From: UBA10649 sp963700255
GTDB lineage: Bacteria; Actinomycetota; Actinomycetes; S36-B12
Assembly (NCBI GenBank): GCA_963700255.1
Contig: CAVOWW010000050.1
Coordinates: 62,001 to 126,000 of the forward strand
DNA: 64,000 nucleotides
Reading direction: 5' to 3'
Shown: positions 8,648-17,794 of the stretch, one piece after another
How positions within the stretch are numbered: position 1 is the stretch's first letter
Layout of the letters: the number at the start of each line of letters is the position of its first letter
The notes under the pieces: model-generated
Told to the model about the DNA's origin: nothing
The model's input: only the letters and a program-made list of their open reading frames with translations
Databases searched by the model: none
Made by a program: the position numbers and the translations under genes

Positions 8648-10174
8648 GCCGCCCACCCCGCGCTCGCCCCGCGCAGGCTGCATGCCATGGCGATCTCGTC
8701 ACGTCCTGGGCGGGCGCGCCCCGCCAGGTCCGCGACGGACCAGGCCATCCGCAGCACGCGATCCGGCCCCCGGAGGTTGACCGACGCACGATCGAGGTCG
8801 CGCAGGAGCTCGGCGCCGCCGGCATCGGGTGCCCATCGGCGACGGAGGTCCCCGGCCGGGATCTCGGAGTTGAGGGAGTAGGGGAAGCCCGCGAAGCGAT
8901 GCGCGGCGCGCGAACGTGCCGCGGACACCCGCTCGCGAACCACGGCGCTGCCCTCGCCCGGCTCGGTCGACGTGAGCTCGGCGTCGGTCGGCCGGAGCAG
9001 GGCGAGCCGGATGTCGATGCGGTCGAGCAGCGGGCCGGAGAGCCGCGACGCATACCGGCGGACCGCGGCCGGTGCACAGGAGCAGCCGGCCCCCGTGCCG
9101 ATCCGCAGGCCGCACGGGCAGGGGTTGGCTGCCAGCACCAGCTGGAAGCGTGCGGGGAGTCGCCCCGTCCAGCCACTGCGGTCCACGCTGGCCCAGCCCG
9201 ACTCGAGCGGCTGCCGGAGGCCCTCGAGGGCGGGACGGGCGAACTCCGGCGCCTCGTCGAGGAAGAGGACGCCCCGGTGGGCCAGCGTGGCGGCGCCCGG
9301 GGTCACGCGAGCCCCCTGCACCGATCCGAGGATCGCTGCTGACGACGCCGAGTGGTGCGGGGCGCGGAAGGGTGGGCGGAGGCGCTCGCCTTCGGGTCGC
9401 CCCTGACCGGCCACGCCGTGCAGGGCCGCGACCTCTAGGGCGGCGTCCTCGTCGAGCGCGGGGAGGAGGCCGGGGAGCCGCTGCGCGAGCAGGGTCTTGC
9501 CGACGCCGGGTGCCCCCACCAGCGCGCAGTGATGGCCGCCGACGGCCGCGACCTCCAACGCCACCCGCCCGAGGAGGTGACCGCGGACGTCGGCGAGGTC
9601 GAGCCCGAAGTCGGGAGCCACGTGTGGCCGGGGCACCCGGGCGCTCTCGCCGGAGATCTGGGGATCGGTGAGCGCAGCGATCACCTGCGCGAGATGGTCC
9701 GCGACGACGATCCGGATCCCGGAGAGCCCGTCGAGCTCGGCGGCGCCATCCGAGGGGATCGACGAGTCGATCCACTCCCGCTGCCCGGGCAGCCAGCGCA
9801 CCGGCCAGCAGGCCGTGGGTGCGGCGGATGCGGCCGTCGAGCCCGAGCTCACCGATGAACGCCGTGCCCCTCAGGACATCGGCAGGCACCTGCTCGCTGG
9901 CCGCCAGCACGCCGATGGCGATCGGCAGGTCGAGTCCGGCCCCGTGCTTGCGGACCTCAGCGGGCGAGAGGCTGATCGTGATCCGGCGGTTCGGCCACTT
10001 CAGGCCGATGCTGTCGACGGCGCACCTCGCCCGCCAGCGTGACTCGTTGACCGAGGCGTCGGGCAGGCCGACGACGCCGACGCTCGGCAGGCCGTCCGCC
10101 ACGTCCACCTCCACCCGAACGAGGGCTCCGGTCACGCCGGACAGGACCACCCCGTCGACCTGTGCCAACGCCAC
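8644..10174 (-). CDS. comM: ComM/YifB-family Mg-chelatase-like AAA+ ATPase (one apparent frameshift)
   Basis: Hexameric helicase-like ATPase linked to branch migration during transformation. The N-terminal ChlI domain (VGLPDASVNESRWR, ISLSPAEVRKHGAGLDLPI) is in one frame and the rest in another: Walker A GAPGVGKTLLAQRLPG, Walker B GVLFLDEAPEF and the C-terminal zinc-binding region with CPCG. The frames join if one extra base near 9760 is removed, giving DRLVIPSDGAAEL across the junction and a protein of about 509 residues, the normal size. The insertion is either an assembly error or a recent inactivation. Starts 3 bp after yraN and overlaps dprA. Confidence 0.85.
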
Positions 10175-10177
10175 GGC

Positions 10178-10534
10178 TCAGGACACTCCGCGCAGGTGCT
10201 GCAGGGACGGCGGGCCTGCAGGTGGCTGGACGATGCCGATCACGTCGAACCGGATGTCGGGCACATGGATCCCCTGCTCGTCGAGCCAGCGAAGCGCCAG
10301 CCCCCGGAGCCGCCGCAGCTTGCGTGGACTGACCGCCTCGACCGGATCGCCATAGGCCCGGCTGCTCCGGGTCTTGACCTCGCACACGACCAGCGTGGCG
10401 CCGTCCCGCGCGATGACGTCGAGCTCGCCCGCCGTGCACCGCCAGTTGCGCGCCAGGATCGTCAGGCCCTGCCGTCTCAGGTGCTCGACCGCGAGCTCCT
10501 CGCCGTACCGTCCCAGCGCATCCTTGGCGCGCAT
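10178..10534 (-). CDS. yraN: UPF0102 family protein YraN
   Basis: Small cytoplasmic protein of the endonuclease-like fold; the biochemical role is unknown. The conserved nuclease-type residues are GELDVI and EVKTR, in a 118-residue protein starting MRAKDALGRYGEELA, typical of the family. Lies immediately upstream of comM, separated by 3 bp, in the rnhB-yraN-comM-dprA neighbourhood seen widely in bacteria. An earlier in-frame start would add seven residues. Confidence 0.9.
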   Translation of the reverse strand: MRAKDALGRYGEELAVEHLRRQGLTILARNWRCTAGELDVIARDGATLVVCEVKTRSSRAYGDPVEAVSPRKLRRLRGLALRWLDEQGIHVPDIRFDVIGIVQPPAGPPSLQHLRGVS

Positions 10535-10684
10535 GCGACCACCCCCAGGGCGCACTCTGGCGTGGTCCGCGCCTCAGGGCCTCGGTCGTCATGCGGCTGT
10601 GGATCGCGCACCACTGCCGCCGGCGGCTGTGCACACGGCGAGTCGCCGACCGGGATGATCGACCGATCCAGTGGACCGGGTGCG

Positions 10685-13285
10685 TCAGTCGCGGCCCGGG
10701 TCGGTCGTCGGACTCAGGGCTGCCACCGCGCGGTTGCGGCCCGCCTCCTTCGCCGTGTACAGCGCCGCGTCCGCTCGGGCGATGACGCAATCCTCGCCCT
10801 CGCCGGGCTCCAGCAGCGCGATGCCGATGCTCGCCGTCGGGGCGACCATCGTCTCGCCGACCGCCACCGGCACCCGGACTGCTGCGAGGACCTTCTCGGC
10901 AACCGCCGTGGCGTCGTCGAGCCCGCGCACCCCGTCGAGCAGCACGACGAACTCATCGCCGCCGAGTCGGGCGACGAGATCCTGGTCGCGGACGGCGCGG
11001 CGGATCGCGGCGGCCACCGCCGTCAGCACCACGTCACCGGCGGCATGACCATGCGCGTCGTTGATGTCCTTGAAGTGATCGAGATCGCAGTAGAGAACGG
11101 CCAGCCGCGCCCCCGTCCTCGGTGCGTGCGCCGTCAGCTCGCCGATGCGGCGCGACAGCTGCCGACGGTTGGCGACGCCGGTGAGCTGGTCGCTGTCGGC
11201 CTGCTCGCTCAGCTGCTGGCGCAGCGCGTAGCGCTCGGTGACGTCGCGCCAGGTGAAGCTGACGCCGTCCCCCACGCGCACGGCCCGGTTGTCGTACCGG
11301 CGCTGAACCCCGTCGAACGGACTCGTGAACGGCTCATCGTCAAGGGCGAGGGCCTCCCCCGTCTCCACGACCTGCGCGTACTGCGCGAGCAGCCCCGACG
11401 TCCCGTGCTCGGGCAGCAGGCTGAGGAGGTTCCGGCCGATGAGCTCGTCACGGGAGAGGTGGTTGGCGCGACACGCGGCCTCGTTGGCGTCGCCGTACAC
11501 GAAGTCGACGATCAGGCCGTCCACGTCGCGAACAGCGATCAGCTGGACCCAGGGATCGAACAGGCTGTCGACGACCCCCCGGAGCTCGCGTTCGGCCCGG
11601 TCCGCCCGCTCGAACGCCGACCGCGCGCGCTGCTCCCGCTCGGCAAGGGCCTCCGCGTCCCGGTGCTCAGCCTCGACGTCGCGCAGGGAGTCGATGCCGC
11701 CGACGAGCCGCCCGTCGTCGTCGAGGATCGCCCGTCCGTGGTCGCTCATCCACCGCCAGCCGCCGTCTGCCGTGGCGAAACGCGCGGTGACCCGGCCCTC
11801 GGTGCCCCCCGCCTCGATGATCGCCTTCTGGTCCGCCAGCACGCGCGAGAAGTCGTCAGGATGCATGAGACTGCCGACAGTCCGGCCGATGACCTGCTCC
11901 GGGCGCCAGCCGAGCATCTCGGTGACCGAGGGCGAGGCCCACTCGATGCCGCCCCCCGCGCTGCTGCGCACGATCACGTCGGTGGCGTGGTCGGCGAGCA
12001 TCCGGTACTCCGCCTCACGCTCGGCGATCTCCGCCACGGCGGCATGCCGGTCCGTGACATCACGCCAGGTGAAGCTCACGCTGTCGGACACCCGTGCCGC
12101 CCGGAGGTCGAGCCACTGAACGGCGCCGTCCGAGCGCTCGACCCTGAGGTCGTCCAGCACGAGTGGCACTCCGGTGTCGAGCACATCGGTGAACCAGGCG
12201 ATGACCGTGGCGGCCGACGTCCCGTGCGACAGGTCCGTGAAGCGCCGACCGATGAGGTCGGACGCCTCTCGGTGCACGGAACGACCGGCCGCGTCGTTCG
12301 CTGACGTGTACTCCATGTCCACCACCGCGCCGCTGTCGTCGCGGACGGGCCGGAGGATGACGTGCGGATCGAGCATCGAGGCCAGCGTCGCCGCCAGGGT
12401 CTCCGTCCCACGCACCTGGTCGCTGACGTCGATGACCTGCCCGACGAAGTAGCGGACGCTTCCGTCCGGGGCACGCACGCAGGAGACCGTGACGTCCCCC
12501 CACACGAGGGCCCCGTCCGGACGCTCGAAGCGCTTCAGCAGGCGGTACGTCTCGCGCTGACCCCGTCGCATCTCCTCCAGCAGGCCCTCCTCGTCCGCCA
12601 CGTCCGCGGCGGGGGTGAACGCCCGCCAGGAGGTGCTCATCAGTTCCTCCGCCGAGCGGCCGAAGAGCGCGCACAGCGAGGCGTTGACGCGCAGCAGACC
12701 GCCGTCCGGGGAGGTGATGGACATGCCGACGGCCGAGCCGTCCATGACGAGGTGGAACAGCTCCTGGCTCTCGACCAGGGCGGCGAGAGCCATCTCGCGG
12801 TCGGTGACGTCCACGATCTGCGAGACGAACGTCCGCACCGAGCCCACCTCGTCCCGCACGCACCCGACGGACAGGTCTCCCCACACCACGGTGCAGTCCG
12901 GGCGAAGGAAGCGCTTCAGGAGCCGGTACGAGTCGATCCGGCCCGCCAGGACGTCGTCCACCATGGACTGGTCCTTGTCGAGATCGTCAGGATGGGTCAT
13001 CTCCTGCCACGTGCTGGAGGTCACGGTCGCCTCGTCGCGCGCGAGGAGCTCGCATAGCGCGCGATTGACGCGGATGTAGCTGCCCGCCGGCGACACGAGG
13101 CACATGCCGACCGCGGAATTGTCCATGGCAAGCCTGAACAGGTCGTCGGCCAGAGGTGCGGCGACCTCTGCGCGATCGTCTGCGTCGCTGGGGACCACGC
13201 CCGATGCGGCGGTCGCGCTGCCTGCCGCGCTGCTGATGGTCACCTCGGCTCCCACGTCATCGAGGGGCCCTGATCCCTTCGCCAA
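10685..13285 (-). CDS. Diguanylate cyclase with five PAS domains
   Basis: Makes c-di-GMP from two GTP. The 866-residue protein has five successive PAS/PAC units at about 48-165, 172-290, 295-415, 420-540 and 570-695, then a GGDEF domain from about 700. The active site GGDEF is intact at 775-779, and the inhibitory I-site RDQD (766-769) sits exactly five residues before it, so product feedback is expected. No EAL domain, transmembrane helix or signal peptide is seen, so it is a soluble sensor. PAS1 and PAS2 share YRLLKRF-RPD and VWGD; PAS3 and PAS5 share SFTWRDVT, indicating internal duplication. The reading starts at TTG 13285; GTG codons 11 and 15 residues in are alternatives. It separates rnhB from yraN, which are usually close. 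Confidence 0.9.
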   Translation of the reverse strand: MAKGSGPLDDVGAEVTISSAAGSATAASGVVPSDADDRAEVAAPLADDLFRLAMDNSAVGMCLVSPAGSYIRVNRALCELLARDEATVTSSTWQEMTHPDDLDKDQSMVDDVLAGRIDSYRLLKRFLRPDCTVVWGDLSVGCVRDEVGSVRTFVSQIVDVTDREMALAALVESQELFHLVMDGSAVGMSITSPDGGLLRVNASLCALFGRSAEELMSTSWRAFTPAADVADEEGLLEEMRRGQRETYRLLKRFERPDGALVWGDVTVSCVRAPDGSVRYFVGQVIDVSDQVRGTETLAATLASMLDPHVILRPVRDDSGAVVDMEYTSANDAAGRSVHREASDLIGRRFTDLSHGTSAATVIAWFTDVLDTGVPLVLDDLRVERSDGAVQWLDLRAARVSDSVSFTWRDVTDRHAAVAEIAEREAEYRMLADHATDVIVRSSAGGGIEWASPSVTEMLGWRPEQVIGRTVGSLMHPDDFSRVLADQKAIIEAGGTEGRVTARFATADGGWRWMSDHGRAILDDDGRLVGGIDSLRDVEAEHRDAEALAEREQRARSAFERADRAERELRGVVDSLFDPWVQLIAVRDVDGLIVDFVYGDANEAACRANHLSRDELIGRNLLSLLPEHGTSGLLAQYAQVVETGEALALDDEPFTSPFDGVQRRYDNRAVRVGDGVSFTWRDVTERYALRQQLSEQADSDQLTGVANRRQLSRRIGELTAHAPRTGARLAVLYCDLDHFKDINDAHGHAAGDVVLTAVAAAIRRAVRDQDLVARLGGDEFVVLLDGVRGLDDATAVAEKVLAAVRVPVAVGETMVAPTASIGIALLEPGEGEDCVIARADAALYTAKEAGRNRAVAALSPTTDPGRD

Positions 13286-13324
13286 CGGCCGTCAGATTAC
13301 CCCTCCAGCCCGGCCGTTCTCCCC

Positions 13325-14014
13325 TCAATCGGCGGATCCGACGGACTCGAGCCCATCGACCCCGGGGAGCCGCCAGCTGCGCCGGTGCTCCTCGCACGGG
13401 CCGTGATGCGCAAGGGCCGCGAGGTGGTCGGGGCTCGCATACCCCTTGTTGCCCTCCCAGCCGTATCGCGGGTGACGCAGGCCCAGCTCGGCCATGATCG
13501 CGTCGCGCTCGACCTTGGCGAGCACGCTGGCGGCCGCGACAGATGCACAGGTGAGGTCCGCCTTGATCCGCATGGTCACCGGGGGGACCAGTGAGTCGTC
13601 ATGGTCGTCGAAGAGGGTGTCCTGCCGGGGCGGCGTGAGCCAGTCGTGCTTCCCGTCGAGCAGGACGGCATCGGGCTCGACCGGCAGGGCCGCCAGCGCA
13701 CGCATCCCCGCCCGTCGCAGGGCCGCGATGATGCCGACGTCGTCGATCTCCGCCGCCGATGCGTGCCCGACCGCGTAGGCCACGGCCCAGCGCCGGATGC
13801 GGGGGACGAGCTCGGTCCGGGCACGGGGCGTGAGCAGCTTGCTGTCCCGCACGCCGGGCAGTGACCGTCGGACCGTCGCGCCCACGACGACCATCCCCAC
13901 GGACACGGGGCCGCCGAGGGCGCCACGGCCCACCTCGTCGACGCCGCAGACGAGGATGGCGCCCCCCGCCAGGAGCTGCCGCTCGACGCGAAGGGACACC
14001 GGCGCCGGCGGCAT
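13325..14014 (-). CDS. rnhB: Ribonuclease HII
   Basis: Removes RNA from RNA-DNA hybrids and single ribonucleotides from DNA. The active-site DEVGRGALGGPV near residue 26 supplies the first acidic pair; the later acidic residues lie in VLLDGKHDW and the block KADLTCASVAAASVLAKVERD. 229 residues from ATG 14014, two bases after the lepB stop, so it is translationally linked to the signal peptidase genes. Order rplS-lepB-rnhB-yraN is standard. Confidence 0.94.
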   Translation of the reverse strand: MPPAPVSLRVERQLLAGGAILVCGVDEVGRGALGGPVSVGMVVVGATVRRSLPGVRDSKLLTPRARTELVPRIRRWAVAYAVGHASAAEIDDVGIIAALRRAGMRALAALPVEPDAVLLDGKHDWLTPPRQDTLFDDHDDSLVPPVTMRIKADLTCASVAAASVLAKVERDAIMAELGLRHPRYGWEGNKGYASPDHLAALAHHGPCEEHRRSWRLPGVDGLESVGSAD

Positions 14015-14016
14015 GG

Positions 14017-14781
14017 CTAGGGCTTGGCCCCTTGGGCGATCTGGGGATCCGCGTAGATCTCGGGGATCGGGACCGTGGAGAAGTTCGACAGCGGCCAGAT
14101 CACCAGCGCGACGCGGCCGACCACGTCCTCCTCGGGAACCGCACCGTTGTCGGCCTCGAGGTGATAGCGCGAGTCCCGGGAGTCTCCCCGGTTGTCTCCC
14201 ATGACGAATACCGAGTCGTCGGGCACCACGACGTCGAACTGCACCTGGTTGGTGGGGCCCTTGATGTAGTCCTCCACGAGAGGGACTCCGTTGAGGACGA
14301 TGCGCCCCTCGGCGTTGCAGCAGGCCACCCGGTCGCCCTCGAGTCCGATCACGCGCTTGACGAGGTCCTGGCCGGTGTCGCTGGGCAGCAGCCCGATGAA
14401 CGTCAGACCCGTGCGGAGGGCACCGCGAACGCCACCGGGCGGCGGTGGCGGCTCGGGGAGCCAGTCGCCCGGATCCTTGAAGACGACGACCTCCCCCCGG
14501 CTCGTGCCGGACATCGTCGTGGTGATCTTGGAGGCCACGATGCGATCGCTGATCAGGAGCGTGTCCTCCATCGAGGCGCTCGGGACGAAGAACGCCTGGA
14601 CGAGGAACGCCCGCACCAGGGCGGAGAGCACGAGGGCCGAGACGATGATGATCGCCGTCTCGCCGAACCACCTGCCCGCGCCACCGCGCTGGGGACGGGG
14701 ACCGCGGCCCTTGGCGTGCCGGGCACGACCCTCGGGCGGATTGGGCAGCGGTCCGTGGGGGTCGCGCGCGGACACGGCCAT
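14017..14781 (-). CDS. lepB: Signal peptidase I (second of two tandem copies)
   Basis: Membrane-bound serine-lysine peptidase that cleaves signal peptides on the outer face of the membrane. One transmembrane segment lies at about 42-62 after a basic, Pro-rich cytosolic N terminus. The nucleophile is S70 (PSASMEDTL), the general base K142 (DLVKRVIGLEGD), and the C-terminal box GDNRGDSRDSR is intact. The ATG at 14781 overlaps the stop of the upstream lepB as ATGA. 254 residues. It contains an insert with a five-proline run (about 111-115) absent from its neighbour, so the two copies may differ in substrate. Confidence 0.93.
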   Translation of the reverse strand: MAVSARDPHGPLPNPPEGRARHAKGRGPRPQRGGAGRWFGETAIIIVSALVLSALVRAFLVQAFFVPSASMEDTLLISDRIVASKITTTMSGTSRGEVVVFKDPGDWLPEPPPPPGGVRGALRTGLTFIGLLPSDTGQDLVKRVIGLEGDRVACCNAEGRIVLNGVPLVEDYIKGPTNQVQFDVVVPDDSVFVMGDNRGDSRDSRYHLEADNGAVPEEDVVGRVALVIWPLSNFSTVPIPEIYADPQIAQGAKP

Positions 14782-15518
14782 CAGGAACCGTTCCCGGGCG
14801 GGGGCACGGCCGCGAAGGTCTCTGGGATCTCGATCGACTGCAGGCGGGAGATCGGCCACAGGACCGCCATGGCCCGTCCGACCACCTTCGACTCGGGCAC
14901 GAAGCCACCTCCGGGATCACCCATGTGCGCGCGCGAGTCCGCCGAGTTCGAGCGGTGGTCGCCCATCACCCACAGCATGCCCTGCGGCACGACCACATCG
15001 AAGGTTTGCGTGCTCGGCGCGTCGCCGGGATACAGGTAGGAAGCCTCCTCCAGGGGCACGCCGTTGACGGTCATGCGACCGTCGGCATCGCAGCACGCCA
15101 CCCGGTCGCCCCCGACGCCGACGACGCGCTTGATGAAGTCGGTGGAGTCCGGCGGCACGAGTCCGATCGACTGCCCCGCCCACGCCAGCACCGCCGCGAC
15201 GGGGTTCCGTACGGCCGCCTCGCCGGCCGGGACGAAGGAGTCCGATCCGTCGAAGACGACGACGTCGCCGCGCTCGATGTCACGCAGGTGGTAGACCGCG
15301 CGATTGACGAGGACCCGGTCACCGATGCCGAGGGTGTCCTCCATCGACCCCGACGGGATGGAGAACGGCTTGGCAAGGAAGGTGGTGATGAGGAGGACGG
15401 CGCCGATGGCGATCCCGATGGTCAGGGGGATGTCCCACCAGGCCGACTTCTCGCGCGTGGCTCCCGCCTGCCCCGAGGGCTCGGCGCCGTTCACTCCCCG
15501 ATCGGGCCGGTCGGCCAA
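14781..15518 (-). CDS. lepB: Signal peptidase I (first of two tandem copies)
   Basis: Same family as the adjacent downstream gene. One transmembrane segment is at about 30-48; the nucleophile is S58 (IPSGSMEDTL), the base K130 (DFIKRVVGVGGD), and the conserved box reads GDHRSNSADSR, with His in place of the common Asn. The 245-residue reading starts at TTG 15518, five bases after rplS; GTG at 15494 would remove eight residues and keep all motifs. Tandem lepB copies between rplS and rnhB are known from other actinobacteria such as streptomycetes. Confidence 0.92.
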   Translation of the reverse strand: MADRPDRGVNGAEPSGQAGATREKSAWWDIPLTIGIAIGAVLLITTFLAKPFSIPSGSMEDTLGIGDRVLVNRAVYHLRDIERGDVVVFDGSDSFVPAGEAAVRNPVAAVLAWAGQSIGLVPPDSTDFIKRVVGVGGDRVACCDADGRMTVNGVPLEEASYLYPGDAPSTQTFDVVVPQGMLWVMGDHRSNSADSRAHMGDPGGGFVPESKVVGRAMAVLWPISRLQSIEIPETFAAVPPPGNGS

Positions 15519-15523
15519 TCGGA

Positions 15524-15889
15524 TCAGGCCTCGGTGGTCTTGACGTTCTCGCGACGCTCGCGGATCTTGGCCTTCTTGCCGCGCAGGTCGCGCAGGTAGT
15601 AGAGCTTGGCGCGACGGACGTCACCGCGGGTCACGACCTCGATCTTCTCGATGATCGGGGTGTGCAGCGGGAAGGTGCGCTCGACGCCGACGCCGTAGGA
15701 CACCTTGCGGACGGTGAAGGTCTCGCTCACGCCCGACCCCGACCGGGCGATGACGACGCCCTGGAAGAGCTGCACGCGGGTCTTGTTGCCCTCGACGACC
15801 TTGACGTGCACCTTGAGGGTGTCGCCGGCGCGGAAGTCGGGGAGGTCGGCCTTGAGCGAAGCCGCGTCAACGGCGTCCAGGGTCTTCAT
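15524..15889 (-). CDS. rplS: Large ribosomal subunit protein bL19
   Basis: Located at the 30S-50S interface. The 121-residue product from ATG 15889 has the family length and the motifs FRAGDTLKVHVKVVEGNKTR, FQGVVIARSG and the basic C terminus YYLRDLRGKKAKIRERR. An AGGAAG sequence about 8 bases upstream supports this start over an in-frame start nine codons earlier. First gene of rplS-lepB-lepB-rnhB; trmD, its usual upstream neighbour, is separated from it here by the oppositely oriented pgm. Confidence 0.96.
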   Translation of the reverse strand: MKTLDAVDAASLKADLPDFRAGDTLKVHVKVVEGNKTRVQLFQGVVIARSGSGVSETFTVRKVSYGVGVERTFPLHTPIIEKIEVVTRGDVRRAKLYYLRDLRGKKAKIRERRENVKTTEA

Positions 15890-16090
15890 GTCGGTATCGC
15901 TTCCTGCAGGCGCCACAGGTCGCCCACGGTTGTGGGGATGGGTACTGCTTCACGGCCGGAGCCGGTCGCCTGACCGGACCGCATCCCCTGTGGCGGGGCG
16001 GGCCGGGGCCCGAGTTCGGGCCGAAGGCCCTCGTAGTCTGCCACGATGGCCCCCACGGGCCAAAACGAGGCCGTCCGCACAGGGAGCGCC

Positions 16091-17740
16091 ATGTCCACTC
16101 ACCCCCGGGCCGGCCAGCAGGCCGAGCCTGGCGACCTCGTCGACGTCGCCGCCCTCGTCACGGCCTACTACTCCGTCCACCCGGACCCGACCGACGTCGC
16201 GCAGCGCGTGGCCTTCGGGACCTCGGGCCATCGGGGCTCGTCGTTCGACGGCGCGTTCAACGACGACCACATCGCCGCGACGACCCAGGCCATCTGCGAC
16301 CACCGGTCGGCGGCCGGGATCGGCGGGCCCCTGTTCCTCGCCCGCGACACCCACGCCCTCAGCGAGCCCGCCTGGACCACCGCGCTGGAGGTCCTCGCGG
16401 CGAACGGTGTCCGGGTCCTCGTCGACGCCGCCGACCGCTACACGCCGACGCCGGCGCTGTCGCACGCGATCCTCGTCCACAACGCCGGGCTGGCCGTCGA
16501 TGATCCACGCCGGGCCGACGGCATCGTCGTGACCCCGTCGCACAACCCGCCCCGCGACGGCGGCTTCAAGTACAACCCACCGGACGGCGGGCCGGCCGGT
16601 GGCGACATCACGGGGCCGGTGCAGGACCGCGCCAACGCCTTCCTCGCGGATCGCCTCGCCGGCGTGCGCCGGATGACCCTCTCCCAGGCGCTCGGGGTCG
16701 ACACCACCGGACGGCACGACTTCATGGCCGAGTACGTCGACGACCTCCCCGCGGTCATCGACCTCGAGGCGATCCGGTCCGCCGGCATCCGCATCGGCGC
16801 GGATCCCCTCGGCGGGGCGAGCGTCGACTACTGGTCGGCGATCGCCGACCGGCACGGCCTCGACCTGACGGTGGTCAATCCCCTCGTCGACCCGGCCTGG
16901 CGGTTCATGACGCTGGACTGGGACGGGAGGATCCGCATGGACTGCTCGTCCCCCCATGCCATGGCTTCGCTGATCGGCCGGCGCGACGAGTTCCAGATCG
17001 CCACGGGAAACGATGCCGACTCCGACCGGCACGGCATCGTCACACCGGACGGCGGACTCATGAACCCGAACCACTTCCTCGCCGTCGCCATCGAGTACCT
17101 GATGTCGCACCGGCCCGACTGGAGCCCCGACGCCGCCGTGGGCAAGACGGTCGTCAGCTCGTCGATGATCGACAGGGTGACGGCGTCCCTCGACCGCCGG
17201 CTGTGGGAGGTGCCGGTCGGGTTCAAGTGGTTCGTGCCGGGCCTGATCGACGGATCGGTGGCGTTCGGCGGCGAGGAGAGCGCGGGAGCGTCCTTCCTGC
17301 GCCGGGACGGCTCGGTGTGGACGACCGACAAGGACGGCATCATCGCAGCGCTGCTGGCGTCGGAGATCCTCGCCGTGACGGGCCAGTCGCCTTCGCAGCG
17401 CTACCGCGAGCTCACCGAACGCTTCGGCGATCCCGCCTACGCGCGAGTGGATGCGCCGGCGACCCGCGAGCAGAAGGCCGCCCTCGCCCGACTGTCCCCC
17501 GAGCAGGTCACGGCGACGGAGCTGGCCGGCGAGCCGATCACGGACCGTTTGACGCATGCGCCCGGCAACGGAGCGGCGATCGGCGGCCTGAAGGTCACCA
17601 CGGAGAACGGCTGGTTCGCGGCACGCCCGTCGGGCACCGAGGACGTCTACAAGATCTATGCCGAGTCGTTCCTGGGGCAGGAGCACCTGGCCCGCATCCA
17701 GGCCGACGCCCGAGAGGTCGTCACCGCCGCGCTGGCCTGA
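16091..17740 (+). CDS. pgm: Phosphoglucomutase (alpha-D-glucose-1,6-bisphosphate dependent)
   Basis: Interconverts glucose 1-phosphate and glucose 6-phosphate, linking glycolysis with glycogen and sugar nucleotide synthesis. The phosphoserine is S150 in VVTPSHNPP; the Mg-binding loop is GNDADSDRHG and the sugar-binding loop GGEESAGAS; FGTSGHRGS lies near residue 42. 549 residues, as for the long bacterial Pgm. Start at MSTHP with AGGGAG four bases upstream; an earlier in-frame ATG at 16046 lacks one. Plus-strand gene set between trmD and rplS, convergent with trmD. Confidence 0.95.
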   Translation: MSTHPRAGQQAEPGDLVDVAALVTAYYSVHPDPTDVAQRVAFGTSGHRGSSFDGAFNDDHIAATTQAICDHRSAAGIGGPLFLARDTHALSEPAWTTALEVLAANGVRVLVDAADRYTPTPALSHAILVHNAGLAVDDPRRADGIVVTPSHNPPRDGGFKYNPPDGGPAGGDITGPVQDRANAFLADRLAGVRRMTLSQALGVDTTGRHDFMAEYVDDLPAVIDLEAIRSAGIRIGADPLGGASVDYWSAIADRHGLDLTVVNPLVDPAWRFMTLDWDGRIRMDCSSPHAMASLIGRRDEFQIATGNDADSDRHGIVTPDGGLMNPNHFLAVAIEYLMSHRPDWSPDAAVGKTVVSSSMIDRVTASLDRRLWEVPVGFKWFVPGLIDGSVAFGGEESAGASFLRRDGSVWTTDKDGIIAALLASEILAVTGQSPSQRYRELTERFGDPAYARVDAPATREQKAALARLSPEQVTATELAGEPITDRLTHAPGNGAAIGGLKVTTENGWFAARPSGTEDVYKIYAESFLGQEHLARIQADAREVVTAALA

Positions 17741-17751
17741 CGGCCGATCTG

Positions 17752-17794
17752 GAGGTTGGGGGCGGTTGCAGACCCCAGACCGAGCGCCAACCTC
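17752..17794. terminator. Candidate bidirectional terminator between pgm and trmD
   Basis: An 8-bp perfect inverted repeat (GAGGTTGG at 17752-17759, CCAACCTC at 17787-17794) with a 27-base G/C-rich loop sits between two convergent stop codons, its right arm touching the trmD stop. There is no T tract, and the long loop makes the assignment tentative. Confidence 0.4.
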
